NCBI GenBank assembly: GCA_964394795.1
Contig: CAYMYX010000061.1
Span: forward strand, 1-6,576
Length of the DNA: 6,576 nt
Origin: CAYFUF01 sp964394795
GTDB taxonomy: Bacteria > Bacillota > Clostridia > Tissierellales > Peptoniphilaceae
Direction: 5' to 3'
Under the pieces are notes generated by a model. That model had not been told where the DNA came from. It was given only the letters and a program-made list of their open reading frames with translations, and searched no databases. A program made the translations under genes and the position numbers. This document shows positions 4,530-6,576 of this stretch, in pieces; the stretch's first letter is position 1; each line of letters starts with the position of its first letter.

Positions 4530-5854
4530 TTCTCGAAAAAATCACCAGTCCTTTGTTAGCCCATTTCTCCTATATGGTGGCGGATGGGGGCCATGCCCTC
4601 GTCATCGACCCCCGTCGCGACATCGATGTCTACCTTAAGTTAGCCGCTGACCACAACGTCGTCATCAAAGGCATCTTCGAAACTCACCGGAACGAGGACA
4701 TCGTGACCGGCGGCCCGACCTTGGCCGACGTCACGGGTGCGCCCCTCTACCGGTCAGCCCACGATGACCTGCCTTATGAGACCGGTAACCTGATCAACGA
4801 TGGCGATACCTTCGACTTCGGCGACCTGACGCTAACTGCCTTACATACTCCGGGGCACACCCTCGGCCACCTCTCCTACCTCGTCTCCTCGAAAGACACG
4901 GACCTATACCTTTTCTCCGGCGACTGCCTCTTCTATGGGGACGCCGGTCGGACTGACTTTTACGGCAAGGACCGAATCGACGAGATGACCAGAAAACTTT
5001 ACCGGTCCCTCCAAGGCGTTTATGGAAAGATCGATAATGGGGTAATCTTGTTGCCCGCCCACGGCGCCGGTTCCGCTTGCGGGTCTTCCATCGAAGATCG
5101 CCCGACCTCGACCTTGGGTTACGAGCGGGCCACCAACAAGCTCTTCCAAATGGATGAGGAAGAATTTGTTAAAAGTCATGGCTACATGCGCCTCAAGCCT
5201 TTCTACTTTAGTGGCGTCGAGGTGTTCAACCTCAAGGGTCCTGAAATTCCATTAACCTTCGATGCACAAGCCTACGACGGTCAAGAAGCGACCGCTATCG
5301 ACTGCCGGAGCCAAGCTGCCTACATGGGCTTGCATGAAAAAGGTGTCCTCCACATTAATAACGAGGAGTTTTCTGCCTATCTGGGTTGGTTCGTTACGGA
5401 TGATAATGCACTTCACTTGCTGACCGACCGTCTTCCCGCCGACGACGTAGAGAACATGTTCTGGACCGCCCGCCGAATGGGTTATGACTGCCCTATTTAT
5501 GTATCGGGCGATGGCTACCAAAGCAAGCTTCAAACCAGCGATAAAGAAATTGTGCAGACCCCATTTATTCAAGTGAAAGACTTGGAAAAGGACACGCTGT
5601 TGCTGGACGTCCGCAAACAGGAGGAATTGGATAAGGACAAGCTGACAGAGGTGTTGACAAACAGAGTCCACATCCCCCTACAACTGCTGGCTGAGCGAAT
5701 TGATGAGCTGGATAAAGACAAGCACTATTACACCTTATGTGGAAGTGGGGTTCGGGCGACGATTGCGGCGTCGATTCTGGAAGGCGCGGGGATTGAGTCC
5801 TCGGTGATTCTGGGTGGTATGATGGCGATAAATAAGAGTGGGAAATTTGAATAA
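4526..5854 (+). CDS. ETHE1-like MBL-fold persulfide dioxygenase fused to two rhodanese domains
   Basis: This 442-residue cytoplasmic protein has a metallo-beta-lactamase domain (about 1-190), then two rhodanese-like domains (about 230-340 and 345-442). The usual HxHxDH motif is degenerate, THRNEDI at 53-59, so the second His is Asn and the last His is Ile. The positions matching the ETHE1 iron ligands His79, His135 and Asp154 are kept: His54, His111 (TPGHTLGH) and Asp133 (FSGDCLF). His179 in PAHGAGSACG is also present. The first rhodanese domain keeps DCR at 259-261 but has Thr-Asp (300-301) where the catalytic Cys would stand, so it is probably inactive. The second keeps Asp361 and the active loop CGSGVR (405-410). 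The predicted role is oxidation of glutathione-like or low-molecular-weight persulfide to sulfite coupled to sulfur transfer; the thiol is unknown. It follows the thioredoxin-like gene with a four-base overlap and ends the operon. Confidence 0.88.
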   Translation: MILEKITSPLLAHFSYMVADGGHALVIDPRRDIDVYLKLAADHNVVIKGIFETHRNEDIVTGGPTLADVTGAPLYRSAHDDLPYETGNLINDGDTFDFGDLTLTALHTPGHTLGHLSYLVSSKDTDLYLFSGDCLFYGDAGRTDFYGKDRIDEMTRKLYRSLQGVYGKIDNGVILLPAHGAGSACGSSIEDRPTSTLGYERATNKLFQMDEEEFVKSHGYMRLKPFYFSGVEVFNLKGPEIPLTFDAQAYDGQEATAIDCRSQAAYMGLHEKGVLHINNEEFSAYLGWFVTDDNALHLLTDRLPADDVENMFWTARRMGYDCPIYVSGDGYQSKLQTSDKEIVQTPFIQVKDLEKDTLLLDVRKQEELDKDKLTEVLTNRVHIPLQLLAERIDELDKDKHYYTLCGSGVRATIAASILEGAGIESSVILGGMMAINKSGKFE

Positions 5855-5863
5855 GGGTGATGG

Positions 5864-5898
5864 GACGGCCGGCTGGAAACAGCCCGGCCGTCTTTTTT
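5864..5898 (+). terminator. Intrinsic terminator of the thioredoxin-persulfide operon
   Basis: GACGGCCGG-CTG (5864-5875), a GAAA loop and CAG-C-CCGGCCGTC (5880-5892) form a 12-pair stem with one bulged C, followed by six T residues (5893-5898). It starts ten bases after the stop codon. Confidence 0.95.
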
Positions 5899-5995
5899 GT
5901 TGGTGGGCTAAGGGATGGCCCACGTTTCACAACCAGGGATAAAGGGCATAAAAAAGACAGGTTAAATTGTCCATGGAACAACCCCCCAAGAAATG

Positions 5996-6002
5996 AAGGA
6001 GG
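5996..6002 (+). promoter_or_regulatory. Ribosome binding site of the baeRF-like gene
   Basis: AAGGAGG lies five bases before the ATG at 6008. The 97-base stretch between the terminator and this site has a weak inverted repeat (GTGGGC/GCCCAC, 5903-5923) and a poor TTTCAC (5925-5930)/TAAAAA (5949-5954) promoter candidate with an 18-base gap. Confidence 0.9.
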
Positions 6003-6007
6003 AAGTT

Positions 6008-6576
6008 ATGGCTATTACGGTCAGAGAACTACTTGAGAGAAAAAGCCCGGTGATGATTAGTTTGTATATGCCGACGTATCGGACATCGCCTGATAGAGAG
6101 CAGAATGAGGTTCGTTACCGGAACTTGGTTGATGAAGTGAGAAGCCAGGTTGGCGATGGCGAGGGTGCTTCCCTCGTTGAACAACTGGAAGAATTGGGCC
6201 AAGACACGGAGTTTTGGCAGGACGTGAAGGAAGGTCTGGCGGTCTTTGTGGATGACCAGGGCGTTGAAACCGTCAAATTGGCGGTTGAGCTACCCGAGCG
6301 AGTTGTGGTGGGCGAGCGTTTCCACATTCTCCCCCTGATCAACTACTTTGACATCTTCACCGAGTACTATTTGCTCGACCTGTCCAAGGACCGGTTCGCG
6401 TTGAATCATTTCGATTCGGAGGGAATATCCCCTGTGGATTTAGATGGCGTCGAGACCCGTTTTGATGACCTCTTCGACGACCGAGACGTCAAGGACGGCA
6501 ACATCAATCGGACAGATGGGGCGGCGAGCAATTTGCATGGCCACCAAACCAGCTCCAGCGTGGAAGAAAGGGAAAC
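6008..6576 (+). CDS. Bacterial release factor-like (baeRF family) protein, N-terminal part
   Basis: The frame runs from ATG at 6008 off the right edge; 189 residues are visible of a protein that in this family usually has about 350-400. The N-terminus matches the bacterial homologues of archaeo-eukaryotic release factor eRF1 (baeRF) often annotated as hypothetical: SLYMPTYRTSPDREQNEVR-type start at about 18-36, FWQDVKEGLAVFVDD at about 70-84, then VVVGERFHILPLINYF at about 99-114 and a YYLLDLSKDRFAL strand. Known relatives are thought to act in ribosome rescue or translation quality control, but no member of this subgroup has a role I can name. Near the edge the sequence becomes polar and low in complexity (from about residue 155, with many Asp, Asn, Ser and His), probably a variable linker before the middle domain. 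It has its own ribosome binding site and is separated from the previous operon by a strong terminator. Confidence 0.75.
   Translation, partial: MAITVRELLERKSPVMISLYMPTYRTSPDREQNEVRYRNLVDEVRSQVGDGEGASLVEQLEELGQDTEFWQDVKEGLAVFVDDQGVETVKLAVELPERVVVGERFHILPLINYFDIFTEYYLLDLSKDRFALNHFDSEGISPVDLDGVETRFDDLFDDRDVKDGNINRTDGAASNLHGHQTSSSVEERE

Noticed and set aside
5903..5923. GTGGGC/GCCCAC inverted repeat as a second terminator
   Set aside because: The stem has only six pairs and is followed by just three T residues; the strong terminator just upstream explains the transcript end.
5565..5981. 138-residue - strand frame across the operon end
   Set aside because: It runs through the intrinsic terminator and the well-supported rhodanese domain, and its Pro/Ser-rich product looks like a shadow.
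5967..5981. Near-palindrome TTGTCCATGGAACAA before the baeRF-like gene as an operator
   Set aside because: The arms match only if one base is skipped, and there is no clear promoter nearby to anchor it.

Overview
The window reads as a chromosomal segment of a Bacillota (Firmicutes) bacterium of moderate G+C (a little above half by eye, not counted). Nearly every gene has a strong AAGGAGG-type ribosome binding site, one gene starts with TTG, the intrinsic terminators are U-rich, and the protein families fit Bacilli or Clostridia. The genus cannot be fixed from this sequence. No mobile element, phage gene or CRISPR array was seen, and no stretch longer than about 150 bases lacks a gene.

Left part (1-2120, + strand): the end of an operon for selenium-dependent molybdenum hydroxylase maturation. 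A YqeC-type P-loop protein, cut by the left edge, overlaps a long gene that fuses a MocA-like molybdenum cofactor cytidylyltransferase domain to a YqeB domain. YqeB and YqeC are the established markers of the labile-selenium hydroxylase trait, so selD and a xanthine dehydrogenase-like enzyme are expected elsewhere in this genome. A hairpin-plus-T terminator, built partly from the last codons of the fusion gene, ends the operon and can also serve the convergent gene.

Middle part (2124-3834, - strand): an FlK-like hotdog thioesterase followed by an AI-2E family (PF01594) membrane protein. They are probably cotranscribed, because no T-tailed terminator lies between them, although a strong GC-rich hairpin does. 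The thioesterase leader carries three tandem 14-base repeats that run into its ribosome binding site.

Centre (3939-4067, + strand): a single tRNA-Leu(CAG) gene with a near-consensus promoter, no encoded CCA and a T run directly after it. Its -35 box lies in a short inverted repeat in the space shared with the divergent thioesterase gene.

Right part (4129-5898, + strand): a two-gene operon of a small thioredoxin-like protein (CIVC) and an ETHE1-like metallo-beta-lactamase/double-rhodanese protein. The genes overlap by four bases (ATGA) and end at a classic terminator. They look like a persulfide or thiosulfate handling module. The last gene (6008 to the right edge) is the N-terminal part of a bacterial release-factor-like (baeRF) protein.

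A loose theme is sulfur and selenium chemistry: Se-dependent hydroxylase maturation on the left, and thioredoxin plus persulfide dioxygenase/rhodanese on the right. The two sets are separated by unrelated genes and a tRNA, so any functional link is inference.
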